From an archaeon (GTDB lineage Archaea; Halobacteriota; Syntropharchaeia; Alkanophagales; Methanospirareceae), in the NCBI GenBank assembly GCA_030019325.1, contig JASEFB010000060.1, positions 1 to 11,518 on the forward strand: DNA of 11,518 bases, written 5' to 3'. The notes under the pieces were generated by a model. The model was given only the letters and a program-made list of their open reading frames with translations, did not search any database and was not told the origin of the DNA. Of this stretch, positions 1 through 7,462 are shown one piece after another. Each line of letters starts with the position of its first letter. Position 1 is the stretch's first letter. The position numbers and the translations under genes were made by a program.

Positions 1-54
1 TCCAAATGAGTGTGAGAGGAGGATTATGTGTGTGGTATCTGGTTGATTATAACA

Positions 55-63
55 ATATATTTA
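55..63 (+). promoter_or_regulatory. Candidate TATA box for the amylase cluster
   Basis: The run ATATATTTA lies in an AT-rich stretch about 100 bases before the GH57 start. An archaeal TATA box would place the transcript start near base 85, giving a leader of roughly 75 nt. The rest of bases 1-162 shows no supportable gene; only short reading frames are present. Position and composition are the only evidence. Confidence 0.35.
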
Positions 64-162
64 AGGATTTGTATTTTCCAAAGAAGATAAAACTTTATTA
101 TACCAAAATCTAAAATTAGACAAGGGGATAAGGGAAGCGGAGTGTGAGGAGAACTAACGGAC

Positions 163-1662
163 ATGGTAAAGAAGAGCATCTGCCTTGCTTTTGAGGTTCA
201 TCAGCCGTTCAGGCTGAGAAAAGATTTTTTCTGGACTAAACAAATGTACAAGAGAAGCGTGAAGGAAGGAGACCTTTTCGATTATTACTTCTTCGAAGAG
301 AAGGATAAAGAAGTGTTTGAGAAAGTGGCGAGAAAATGCTATTGCCCTACAAATGAACTGATATTGAGGCTGATAGACGAATACAAGGATTTTAAAGTCG
401 CATATAGCATCTCCGGCGTGTTTGTGGAGCAATGCGAGAGATACCGATTCGGTAAGGAGATATTGGAAGATTTCCGGCAGCTCGCGGCGAGTAGAAAAGT
501 GGAGTTCCTTGATCAAACGTATTACCATTCGCTCGTAGGTCTTTATGAAGAAGAAGAGGAATTTATCGAGCAGGTGCGAATGCATCGAGAATCAATGCGA
601 GATTTGGTGGGATACAAACCCACTTTTTTTGAAAACACCGAACTGCTGTACAACAACCGAATAGCGAGGCTTGCGGAGAGGATGGGTTATCGAGGGATTT
701 TTGCCGAGGGCGTGGAGAGGGTATTGAATGGGAGGTCACCAAACTACGTCTATGAGCCCATAGGCTGCAAGAAACTGAAAGTGCTTCTCAGGGATTACCA
801 TTTAACAGACGACGTAGGGTTTCGATTTTCTCTTAAGAGCTGGAACGAGTATCCGTTGAGTGCCTCTAAATACGCATCTTGGCTCAATGCAACACCGGGG
901 CAATGTATAACCATCTTTTTGGATTACGAAACGTTTGGAGAGCATCATTGGGAAGATACCGGAATATTTGAGTTTCTCCATGATCTTCCCCGGCAGGTAT
1001 TGAGCTATGAAATGGATTTTTTGACCCCTTCCGAGATGGTAGAGAAGTATAAGCCGATAGGGGTAATAGATGTGAGGAATTTAGAGACGACGTCCTGGGC
1101 TGATGTGGAGAAAGACACATCGTGCTTCATTGGCAATACCATGCAGTGGGCATGTTATGAATATCTAAGATGGCTTGAACCGTATGTAAAAGAGTCAAAG
1201 GATGAAGAACTGCTGAGAATATGGCGATACCTCGGAATAAGCGACCATCTTTATTATATGTTCACGGTAGGTGGTGCATCAGGTGACGTACATAGTTATT
1301 TCTCCCATTTTGAAAAGCCCTACGATGCTTTTGTCACGTTATTCTCCGTCATTCACGATCTCGATGTCCGCTTAAGAGCGGCGATTAAAAAAGCGGAATA
1401 TCCTTTCGTTTTTCACGATGGGGAGAAGGTGTGGAGTTTAAAGGGATTGTGTGAGTATATAAAGAGGATATCGGGAGAGGAAGCAGAATATAGGATAAAA
1501 GAATATATGGAGAGGGGGGATTTTGAGCGATGGATAAGGGAAAGTGTGGGGGAAGAGGGGATTGCGAAGGAGGTACGAAATTTAAGTGTAAGCATGAAGA
1601 AGCAGAAATACGATGGAGATGAATTACGAGAGCGGATATCTGAGATTCTTTGTAGGGGATGA
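163..1662 (+). CDS. GH57 family glycoside hydrolase (alpha-amylase-like)
   Basis: This 499-aa protein has the glycoside hydrolase family 57 signatures in order. HQP is at residues 13-15 (motif 1). A motif-2-like EFLDQTYYH segment ends at H122. FFENTELLYNN at 155-165 carries the expected catalytic nucleophile E160 in the NTE form seen in archaeal GH57 alpha-amylases. FLDYETFGEH at 252-261 carries the expected acid/base D254. SDHLYYMFT at 360-368 fits motif 5. After about residue 412 comes a small C-terminal domain with the pattern FVFHDGEKVWSLKGL ... GDFERWI, resembling a domain (DUF5752-like, from memory) often found beside archaeal glycogen enzymes. There is no signal peptide, so it should act in the cytoplasm on an alpha-glucan such as glycogen. 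A GAGGAG ribosome site at 146-151 supports the ATG. The winged-helix and glycosyltransferase genes follow on the same strand. Exact specificity (amylase versus 4-alpha-glucanotransferase) cannot be read from sequence alone. Confidence 0.92.
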   Translation: MVKKSICLAFEVHQPFRLRKDFFWTKQMYKRSVKEGDLFDYYFFEEKDKEVFEKVARKCYCPTNELILRLIDEYKDFKVAYSISGVFVEQCERYRFGKEILEDFRQLAASRKVEFLDQTYYHSLVGLYEEEEEFIEQVRMHRESMRDLVGYKPTFFENTELLYNNRIARLAERMGYRGIFAEGVERVLNGRSPNYVYEPIGCKKLKVLLRDYHLTDDVGFRFSLKSWNEYPLSASKYASWLNATPGQCITIFLDYETFGEHHWEDTGIFEFLHDLPRQVLSYEMDFLTPSEMVEKYKPIGVIDVRNLETTSWADVEKDTSCFIGNTMQWACYEYLRWLEPYVKESKDEELLRIWRYLGISDHLYYMFTVGGASGDVHSYFSHFEKPYDAFVTLFSVIHDLDVRLRAAIKKAEYPFVFHDGEKVWSLKGLCEYIKRISGEEAEYRIKEYMERGDFERWIRESVGEEGIAKEVRNLSVSMKKQKYDGDELRERISEILCRG

Positions 1663-1695
1663 GACTGCTACAATATAAGTATACAGAACAAACTT

Positions 1696-1720
1696 ATTTA
1701 TTAGATGCTAGCTAATAAAT
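1696..1720 (+). promoter_or_regulatory. Inverted repeat overlapping a TATA-like element; possible operator
   Basis: ATTTATTAG (1696-1704) and CTAATAAAT (1712-1720) are perfect 9-bp inverted arms around a 7-base spacer, in the 98-bp gap between the amylase and the winged-helix gene. The left arm sits inside CTTATTTATTA, a plausible archaeal TATA box that would start transcription near 1725. An inverted repeat over a promoter, directly ahead of a DNA-binding-type protein, is what an autoregulatory operator would look like. That role is inference. In RNA it would be only a weak AT-rich hairpin. Confidence 0.4.
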
Positions 1721-1760
1721 CTAAGATTGGAAAAAAAGAAGAAGGTGAGGGTATAGGAGC

Positions 1761-1958
1761 ATGATTGAAGAGATAGGAAAAGTTGCGGGGGAGATATGGC
1801 ATTTATTGGAGGAAAGAGGTGAGTTAAGCATATCCGGAGTGGCCTCAGAGATAAATGCATCACCAAGCACGGTTTACATGGGTCTTGGATGGCTCGCACG
1901 GGAGAATAAGCTCGAGTTTGTAAAAAAGAGCAGAGGGGTTTTCGTCAAATTGAAGTGA
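1761..1958 (+). CDS. Small winged helix-turn-helix protein (DUF2582-like)
   Basis: This 65-aa protein is essentially a single winged-helix domain. The pattern is an N-terminal GKVAGEIWHLLEERGELS helix, then a helix-turn-helix at about residues 23-40 (SISGVASEINASPSTVY), the segment MGLGWLAREN, and a short C-terminal wing ending FVKLK. The AG-IW-L ... LGWLARE pattern matches the family known as DUF2582 (winged helix-turn-helix). The family is small, lacks an effector domain, and its DNA targets are generally unknown. GGTGAGG at 1744-1750 is a suitably spaced ribosome site. Its stop codon overlaps the GTG start of the glycosyltransferase by 4 bp, so the two are probably translationally coupled. 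Context between an alpha-glucan hydrolase and a GlgA-like synthase suggests control of storage-polysaccharide genes, which is inference. It could also be a protein-interaction wHTH that does not bind DNA. Confidence 0.8.
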   Translation: MIEEIGKVAGEIWHLLEERGELSISGVASEINASPSTVYMGLGWLARENKLEFVKKSRGVFVKLK

Positions 1959-3253
1959 GAAGAGTTGAAGAAAGAACGAGTGCAAGTCGGATATTGACGC
2001 TCTCGTGGGAGTACCCCCCACATAAGGTAGGTGGACTTGCGGAGCACGTCTATGAGCTGTCAAAGGCGCTAACAAGAAAAGGACAGGAAGTGCACGTAGT
2101 TACCTTAGGGACTTTTCCTTACGAGGAAATTGGTGGGGTGTGTTTGCATGGAATTGCTATTGATACCTCGAGGCCTGATTTTATATCCCGTATGAATGAG
2201 GAGATGAAGAAACTTGGCACCTCGATTATTGAAGCCCCGGACACTGATAGAGATATAATAATACATGCGCATGACTGGATGGTCAGTAGTGCTGCAATAG
2301 ACCTGGCATTTAGATACCAAAAGCCCCTGGTCTCAACGATACACAGTACTGAGTTCGGACGGTCACAAGGGATAAAGGAAGGACATCAGATGAGAATACA
2401 TGAGATGGAAGACCGGCTTGTACGATTATCCGCGCATGTGATTGTGTGCAGCGAGAGCATGAAGCGTGAGATACAAAGCTTGTTCGGTGTCACGAATAAA
2501 ATATCCGTTATCCCAAACGGGGTAGATGCATCGAAATTCGATTTCTCTCTTGATAGAGCTGCGATCAAAGAGAAATTTTGTGGTTCGAAACGTTCAAAGA
2601 TGATCTTATTTATCGGGCGACTCGTTTATCAAAAGGGTATAAACGTTTTGATAGGAGCAATGCCAAGCATTTTGGCCTCGTGTTCACGGGTAAATGGTGA
2701 TGTGAAACTCCTGATTGTAGGAGAAGGACCTATGAGACCGCAATTTGAAAGAGACGCTGCTTATCTCGGTGTGTCAAACAACGTTGTTTTTACTGGATAT
2801 CTAGATGATTACACCGTCAGGAGTTTATTAAAAGCTGCTGATGTGGTTGTTCTCCCCTCCCTCTACGAGCCATTTGGAATTGTCGCATTGGAGGCGATGG
2901 CTGCCAGGACCCCGGTGGTGGCATCAGATGTTGGGGGGCTTTCTGAGCTATTGAGTAATGGAGAGGGTATAAAAGTGCCACCGGACAATTCTGAAAGTCT
3001 TGCAGAAGTCATTATAAATGTTCTAACCGCCGAAGACGAGAATAACAGCAGAATTGAACTCGATGAGAGGGTAGAAAAAGGATTTCAAAAAGCTCTTTCA
3101 TTAAACTGGGATAGGATTTCAGAGGCCACTATCAGTGTTTATGCACAGGTTTTGGCTTTTGCTCGGGTTCCTACAGCGATACCTGCGCGGAAAGATGTTG
3201 AGATAGGCATGGAAACCAGGGAAGGTGAGATCTGGAAATATTCGTATTCGTGA
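1955..3253 (+). CDS. Glycosyltransferase, glycogen synthase (GlgA)-like, GT-B fold
   Basis: This 432-aa GT-B glycosyltransferase is close in length to archaeal glycogen synthases (about 430-440 aa). WEYPPHKVGGLAEHVYELS at 18-36 contains the KxGGL-type nucleotide-sugar loop (K24-V-G-G-L). HAHDW at 104-108, STIHSTEFG at 127-135, VIPNGVD at 185-191 and FIGRLVYQKG at 219-228 mark the domain junction and start of the C-terminal Rossmann domain. EPFGIVALE at 305-313 is the EX7E motif that contacts the donor sugar, followed by VVASDVGGLSEL at 321-332. It probably extends an alpha-1,4-glucan from ADP- or UDP-glucose in the cytoplasm; donor and acceptor are inference. The GTG start overlaps the upstream stop codon by 4 bp (GTGA). 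About 12 residues precede the conserved core, so a slightly later start is possible. The family match to GT4/GT5 is firm; the glycogen synthase call rests on KxGGL, length and the amylase neighbour. Confidence 0.85.
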   Translation: MRRVEERTSASRILTLSWEYPPHKVGGLAEHVYELSKALTRKGQEVHVVTLGTFPYEEIGGVCLHGIAIDTSRPDFISRMNEEMKKLGTSIIEAPDTDRDIIIHAHDWMVSSAAIDLAFRYQKPLVSTIHSTEFGRSQGIKEGHQMRIHEMEDRLVRLSAHVIVCSESMKREIQSLFGVTNKISVIPNGVDASKFDFSLDRAAIKEKFCGSKRSKMILFIGRLVYQKGINVLIGAMPSILASCSRVNGDVKLLIVGEGPMRPQFERDAAYLGVSNNVVFTGYLDDYTVRSLLKAADVVVLPSLYEPFGIVALEAMAARTPVVASDVGGLSELLSNGEGIKVPPDNSESLAEVIINVLTAEDENNSRIELDERVEKGFQKALSLNWDRISEATISVYAQVLAFARVPTAIPARKDVEIGMETREGEIWKYSYS

Positions 3254-3300
3254 ATAGCCCTTTTTAGAAATGCTTTTTGAAAACTCTTTCGCACGGTCTT

Positions 3301-3318
3301 TCGAAAGGCTTATTTATA
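3301..3318 (+). promoter_or_regulatory. BRE/TATA promoter of the SRP RNA gene
   Basis: A purine-rich CGAAAGG (3302-3308) is followed by TTATTTATA (3310-3318). The TATA centre lies about 25 bases before the start of the SRP RNA terminal helix, the standard archaeal spacing. It is the cleanest promoter in the window, because the RNA 5' end is fixed independently by base pairing. Confidence 0.7.
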
Positions 3319-3335
3319 GCTAACACCAACATAAA

Positions 3336-3655
3336 TTTGTGCGGGCTAGCCTGGAGGGTTCGGCGTCCTCTGCAACTCGAAATCGCCGATATGCGAGAGG
3401 CGAAGCTCGAGGAAGGCTCCGTAGCCATCAACTTCAGCTCAAGGTTAGACGAAGACGCACCGTCCTGCGGGGTTGACGGTGGTATGATGGTTGGCTGGAG
3501 AGCTTGCTGCCATGCCTTCGCCACGGATACTGGTTTAGGCCCGGAAGGGAGCGGACTCACTGTGGACGTTGGCGCTCGGAGGGAAGCGGTGCCGAGAAAG
3601 ACTTTGAGGGTCTGATTGAGAGCGAAGGTGTCGACCGAGAGCGTGCCCGCACAAA
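3336..3655 (+). ncRNA. ffs: Signal recognition particle RNA (archaeal 7S RNA)
   Basis: The RNA scaffold of the signal recognition particle, which targets membrane and secreted proteins. TTTGTGCGGGC (3336-3346) pairs perfectly with GCCCGCACAAA (3645-3655), forming the 11-bp helix 1 that closes archaeal SRP RNAs. In the Alu domain the loops TCGGCG (3360-3365) and CGCCGA (3384-3389) are exact complements, the helix 3/helix 4 kissing interaction. In the S domain, GCT-GGAG-AGC (3494-3503) is the helix 6 tetraloop bound by SRP19. GGCCC-GGAA-GGGAGC around 3543-3546 is the helix 8 GNRA loop and part of the SRP54 site. The length of about 320 nt is typical. It is much more GC-rich than the flanking DNA. 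The exact ends are uncertain by a few bases. Reading frames on both strands here are chance products of structured RNA. Confidence 0.95.
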
Positions 3656-3681
3656 CTTTCTTTTTAAATTTAAAAGAAAAG
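3656..3681. terminator. AT-rich imperfect palindrome between convergent genes
   Basis: CTTTCTTTTTAAA followed by TTTAAAAGAAAAG forms an imperfect palindrome centred at 3668/3669. It gives a T-rich tract on the plus strand directly after the SRP RNA and on the minus strand directly after the intact trkH. Oligo-T tracts end archaeal transcripts, so it could serve both convergent genes in only 35 bp. Confidence 0.55.
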
Positions 3682-3690
3682 GGTTGATTT

Positions 3691-5148
3691 TTAGATCGGC
3701 TCAAGCCCTTTAACAAAAGCACGAATGAGCATCAATACAGGGATTATCTCCAAACGACCTATCCACATGTTCAATATCAACATTACCTTCCCAATGGAGG
3801 ACATATCGGCATTGGTGATACCTGTGGACAGCCCTACATTGCCTTGTGCCGATGCAACCTCAAATATAATCTCACCCAGCGTGTGGCTCGGTACTACGAC
3901 ATGCGATAATACTCCTACGCCGAGGAACAAAAATAAAATCCAGAGGATGATAATCAAATTCGCTTCTGATACAATCCTATTCGTTTCGTCTTCGTTTAAC
4001 AACCTATCCCCAAATCTAAATGGCTTGATTGCTCTTTTTGGCAGGAGTGACTTTGTTAATGACCAGCTTATATTCTTCCATACTGTTACTGCTCGTATGA
4101 GTTTCACGCCGCCAGCCGTAGAGCCCGCCCCACCACCAATGAGCATCGCTATGCTTACTATACCAAGCGCAGTTCCTGACCATAGATGTACATCATATGT
4201 CTGAAAGCCCGTGCATGTGAGCCCAGAGATGAGTTGAAAGGAAGAGAACCGGAGAGAGCTCAACATATCCCCGTAGGAGTTGACATAGTTCTCTATCAGC
4301 AGCGGAATGAGCAGTAGAAGCAGAATGATAAAAAGAGCTCGGCATTGCATATCTTTTAAAAACGCTCGTAAGTTGCCGGTTAACACCCTGTAATGTATTA
4401 AAAATGGAATAGCGCCAAGAATCATCATGGGCATGATTGCCAGTTCGATCACCGGATTTCTATAGAAAGCCATGCTGTTCTCGGTGACGCTGAATCCACC
4501 GGTCCCTATCGCGGTCATTGCATGGTTTATCGCTTCCCAAAGGGCCATTCCGGCAAAATAAAATAAAACGATGCCGATAGAAGTTAGCAAAAGGTAAATC
4601 CACCATATTATCCTCACGGTGGATATAACGCTCGGTCGAATTTTCTCCTCCCTCGTCTCCGCTTTGTACATCATGAAAGATCCTGTCCCTGGACGCGCCA
4701 GGATGGATACCATCAGCACAATCACACCTATGCCGCCTACCCACTGCATCAGGCTTCTCCAGAACTGCATGGTAAAGGTGAGCGAGGAAGGATGTGCAAT
4801 CATCGTCAATCCTGTTCCTGTCCAGCCAGACATACCTTCAAAAAAAGAGTCTAAGGGATGCATTCCTTCGATGAAGATAAAGAAAAGCGAGCTGATCGCG
4901 GGGACAACCAACCATGCCGATGCTGCAGTAATCATTGCATGTTTCAACTCAGGCTCTTTTGCGTTCCTGCACGAGTATCTGAGTAATAACCCGAAACAAA
5001 GAGTAAAAAACATCGTGAAAAACAACACGCTCAGCACATCAAATTCCTTAAAAATGTAAGAGACGATCATCAGCACTAACATCAGTAATCCAAGAATAAC
5101 CAAGATACTGCCAAGGTCTTTAAGCACGGTCTTCAGGTTTGAAAACAC
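3691..5148 (-). CDS. trkH: TrkH/KtrB-type potassium uptake membrane subunit
   Basis: This 485-aa integral membrane protein is the usual TrkH length. It shows the four-fold M1-P-M2 architecture with all four pore loops. The selectivity-filter segments are TGTG at 110-113 (in MSGWTGTGLT), IGTGG at 214-218, TCTG at 311-314 (in SGLTCTGFQT) and QGNVG at 435-439. WRSLMQWVGGIGVIVL at 130-145 is also typical. GGGAGSTAGGVKLIR at 338-352 is the conserved glycine-rich loop. It imports K+ across the cytoplasmic membrane, normally gated by a cytosolic TrkA/KtrA nucleotide-binding subunit, which is not in this window. The start is a GTG; no in-frame ATG lies just upstream, and GGAG about 12 nt upstream is a weak ribosome site. 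It is transcribed away from the second trkH, with a TATA-like TTTTATTTAC on the minus strand near 5231-5242. Its 3' end converges on the SRP RNA gene. Confidence 0.93.
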   Translation of the reverse strand: MFSNLKTVLKDLGSILVILGLLMLVLMIVSYIFKEFDVLSVLFFTMFFTLCFGLLLRYSCRNAKEPELKHAMITAASAWLVVPAISSLFFIFIEGMHPLDSFFEGMSGWTGTGLTMIAHPSSLTFTMQFWRSLMQWVGGIGVIVLMVSILARPGTGSFMMYKAETREEKIRPSVISTVRIIWWIYLLLTSIGIVLFYFAGMALWEAINHAMTAIGTGGFSVTENSMAFYRNPVIELAIMPMMILGAIPFLIHYRVLTGNLRAFLKDMQCRALFIILLLLLIPLLIENYVNSYGDMLSSLRFSSFQLISGLTCTGFQTYDVHLWSGTALGIVSIAMLIGGGAGSTAGGVKLIRAVTVWKNISWSLTKSLLPKRAIKPFRFGDRLLNEDETNRIVSEANLIIILWILFLFLGVGVLSHVVVPSHTLGEIIFEVASAQGNVGLSTGITNADMSSIGKVMLILNMWIGRLEIIPVLMLIRAFVKGLEPI

Positions 5149-5264
5149 TTCCCCATCAGCTCCTGCATGACAAAACTCGAGCCTTAAATTCTCTTTTTCC
5201 TCCCCTCTTTACTTTATTCTTGTCCTCGTTTTGTAAATAAAATGAAATCATAATATTCACACAT

Positions 5265-5276
5265 CTATATAAATAA
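5265..5276 (+). promoter_or_regulatory. TATA box for the second trkH
   Basis: CTATATAAATAA is a strong archaeal TATA-like sequence. Its centre lies about 37 bases before the ATG at 5308, predicting a transcript start near 5295-5300 and a leader of about ten bases or fewer. No Shine-Dalgarno motif precedes the ATG, which fits near-leaderless translation. Confidence 0.5.
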
Positions 5277-5307
5277 ATCTTCGATGCACCCTACTCTTTA
5301 ATAGTAA

Positions 5308-6767
5308 ATGGGCAAAAAGATCGTTTTTGGTAGTGTTGGAAGCATTGTAAAGTACCTTGGCATCTTAATGATCTTTCCGCTCGGTGTGGCGATTTGGTAT
5401 GGTGAGGAAATAGTATACCCTTCCCCTTTTCTTATTAAAACGTGGATTCTACCGCTTGCAATAACCATTATCTCTGGCTTGATTTTGGAAAGAAAGATAG
5501 GGGTACGAAAAGGAGAAATAAAACGTCGGGAAGGATTTGCCATTGTTGCCTTCGGGTGGCTCTTTGTTGCCATTTTTGGTTCTCTTCCGTACATCTTCTC
5601 ATCGACATTAGGTCCCGTTGATGCTTTTTTTGAGTCTATGTCCGGCTTCACAACCACGGGCTCTTCAGTGATGCTCAATTTGGAGCACGTGGATCGAAGC
5701 ATACTTCTGTGGAGGAGCTTCACGCAGTGGATTGGAGGAATGGGTGTTATTTTGCTCTTCATTGCTATACTGCCAACCTTCGGGATTGCCGGCAGCCAGT
5801 TATTCGACCGTGAATTTCCTGGACCGCTGTCCGAACGGATTAGACCGAGGGTTCAAGTCACAGCAAGAATGCTGTGGTCAATTTACGTGGTTTTGACAGG
5901 TTTAGAAATTCTGGCACTTTTTTTGTAGCGAAGATGCCTTTGTACGGCTCCCTTTGCACCGCGTTTAGCACGATGCCAACCGGAGGCTTCTCCCCCAATC
6001 CGGCAAACATTGGTGGTTACCTGAATCCAAAAGCGGAGCTGATCATAATGGTATTCATGTTTCTCGCAGGGATGAATTTCATCTTACACTACTCGTTAGT
6101 AAGAAACCCCCGAAGACTTATAGCAAACAGGGAATTTCAGGTCTATTGCCTCTTCCTCTTCGCAGCTATTTCCATAATAGCTGCGGATCTCTATATCCAT
6201 AAATTTGCCAATTCTCTACTTGAAGCATTCCGTTATGGAGGATTCCAGTCTATTTCCATCATGACCACTACTGGATTCACAACTGCTAATTTTGATACCT
6301 GGTCTCATTTATCCAAAATCATTTTATTCAGCTTGATGTTCATTGGCGCCTGCGGTGGATCAACCGGAGGAAGCATTAAAGTCATCAGGGTATACGTTTT
6401 GCTCAAATACATCGGACAACGAATTCGCCAAATTCTTTACCCCCATGCAATTTTTGTGTTGAAGAGTGGGAAACAGCCCATCTCTGATGACATTCTCCAA
6501 GGGATTATCGCCTTTATTTTCTCTTATACTTTGATATTCGTCGTTTGCTCTATTGCGATGACCGCGCTGGGCTTTGATATGATTAGTGCTACATCTTCAG
6601 TAGCGGCGACACTCGGAAATGTTGGACCTGGCTTCGGTCTCGTATCAGTTAATTACGCATCTGTTCCGGTTGCAGGTAAACTTATTTTAACCTTTTGCAT
6701 GTGGGCGGGGAGGTTAGAGCTTTTTACCGTTTTAGTTCTGCTTACACCTGCATTTTGGAAGGGGTGA
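5308..6767 (+). pseudogene. trkH: TrkH potassium uptake subunit split by a -1 frameshift
   Basis: Two overlapping reading frames together make one TrkH. Bases 5308-5928 encode the first 206 residues, including the first pore loop (MSGFTTTGSS, 111-120) and WRSFTQWIGGMGVILL, then stop at TAG 5926-5928. The -1 frame continues from the T7 tract to 6767 and supplies the other three pore loops (STMPTGGFS, TTTGFTTANF, TLGNVGPGFG) and the loop GACGGSTGGSIKVIR. Adding one base at the T-run yields about 486 residues, matching the 485-aa paralogue on the other strand, so nothing else is missing. The join reads LALFFVAKMPLYG, as expected for the family. The gene is otherwise undecayed. The break could be a sequencing error in a homopolymer, a recent or reversible slippage mutation, or programmed -1 frameshifting. 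The function, if expressed, is K+ uptake with an unlinked TrkA. Confidence 0.85.
5917..5928 (+). other. T7 homopolymer / candidate slippery site with adjacent UAG
   Basis: In frame the codons are CTT TTT TTG TAG. The heptamer at 5919-5925 is T TTT TTG, a valid X XXY YYZ slippery sequence. A -1 slip gives TTT TTT GTA GCG and continues into the rest of TrkH. One extra T would have the same effect at the DNA level. The seven-T run is also a classic hot spot for polymerase slippage and sequencing error. Confidence 0.6.
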
Positions 6768-6885
6768 AGCGTTTTCTTTTAAGTTGGAAAAACATTTGCA
6801 CTTCGCCTTCTTTACAATCGCCTCTTTACCCTTCAAAAAAACGTTAGATATTCCTCGCTCGGAGGCTCTGCAACTAATTCAGAAG

Positions 6886-6895
6886 TTGTATATAG
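6886..6895 (+). promoter_or_regulatory. TATA box giving a leaderless TPR mRNA
   Basis: TTGTATATAG lies about 28 bases before the ATG at 6921, so the predicted transcript start is within a few bases of the start codon. No Shine-Dalgarno motif is present. A second AT-rich box (TTATATTTATA, about 6904-6914) is too close to the ATG to serve this gene. Bases 6768-6885 hold no recognisable gene. Confidence 0.5.
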
Positions 6896-6920
6896 GGTAA
6901 CATGTTATATTTATAGTGTT

Positions 6921-7337
6921 ATGGCAGAAGAAAGAGAGCCGGAGGAGATAGAAGGGAAGAGTGCTGAGGATTTGCTGATCCTCGCGGAGGAGTATCTTGC
7001 GGAAGGGCGATATGAGGGGGCAATAAAAATTTACAAGGAGATCGTAAAGGGAGAGCCAACTCTTCCGACGCTGGCCAAGGCTTGTAATGATTGTGGAGTT
7101 GCTTACGCGAGCTTAGAGCAGTATGATGCGGCGATTGGGTTCTTCACCGCAGCACTGAACCTCAAGCAGTATCTTATGGATGAAGGTATATCGGCTTACT
7201 ACAATCTTGGGCAGGTATACAAGATTATGGGGGATGAGGAGAAAGCGGAGCAATGTTTCATGCGTGGAGAGGCGTTAAAGCGAGAACATAAACGCCGGGA
7301 TGAAGAGGCACAACGTATGTTCTCTTCTGCTCTTTAA
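6921..7337 (+). CDS. Small TPR-repeat protein
   Basis: This 138-aa soluble protein is built almost wholly of three tetratricopeptide repeats at about residues 14-47, 50-83 and 88-121. The typical TPR positions are filled, for example EEYLAEGRYEGAIKIYKEI, GVAYASLEQYDAAIGFF and YYNLGQVYKIMGDEEKAEQC. The N-terminal 13 residues are acidic, and the C-terminal tail (KREHKRRDEEAQRMF) is a charged helix. TPR arrays bind partner proteins; this one has no catalytic domain, signal peptide or membrane segment, so it is probably a cytoplasmic adaptor. The partner is unknown. The gene stands alone between the broken trkH and fbp, each with its own promoter-like sequence, so no operon context helps. The mRNA is probably leaderless. 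Confidence 0.85.
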   Translation: MAEEREPEEIEGKSAEDLLILAEEYLAEGRYEGAIKIYKEIVKGEPTLPTLAKACNDCGVAYASLEQYDAAIGFFTAALNLKQYLMDEGISAYYNLGQVYKIMGDEEKAEQCFMRGEALKREHKRRDEEAQRMFSSAL

Positions 7338-7426
7338 AGCTTCGGCTCTGAATAGCCCAAAAAAGGGAAATAGGCACGCTGAGAATAACCAATAGGAATT
7401 GGAGGTTTCTTAAGCACTACGAATAC

Positions 7427-7435
7427 TTTTTATTA
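7427..7435 (+). promoter_or_regulatory. fbp: Candidate TATA box for fbp
   Basis: TTTTTATTA, centred at 7431, predicts a transcript start near 7455, giving a very short leader. The start would fall at or just after the AGGAG at 7450-7454, so use of that ribosome site depends on the exact start base. Confidence 0.4.
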
Positions 7436-7462
7436 GGGAATGATATTAAAGGAGAATAGGGG

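Noticed and set aside
17..46. AGGAGG followed by ATG at the left edge, suggesting a gene start
   Set aside because: The frame closes after six codons. At most it could be the tail region of an upstream gene, which cannot be shown.
3264..3722. 152-aa minus-strand and 112-aa plus-strand reading frames
   Set aside because: They lie over the SRP RNA gene, whose helices explain the sequence. Neither product resembles a known family or has a convincing start.
5133..5168. Short 11-codon frame overlapping the GTG of the minus-strand trkH (possible upstream ORF)
   Set aside because: It is too short to judge and has no conservation evidence. The overlap can arise by chance in a purine-rich leader.
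7358..7369. CCC-A6-GGG as a terminator of the TPR gene
   Set aside because: A 3-bp stem is too weak, and no T-tract follows.
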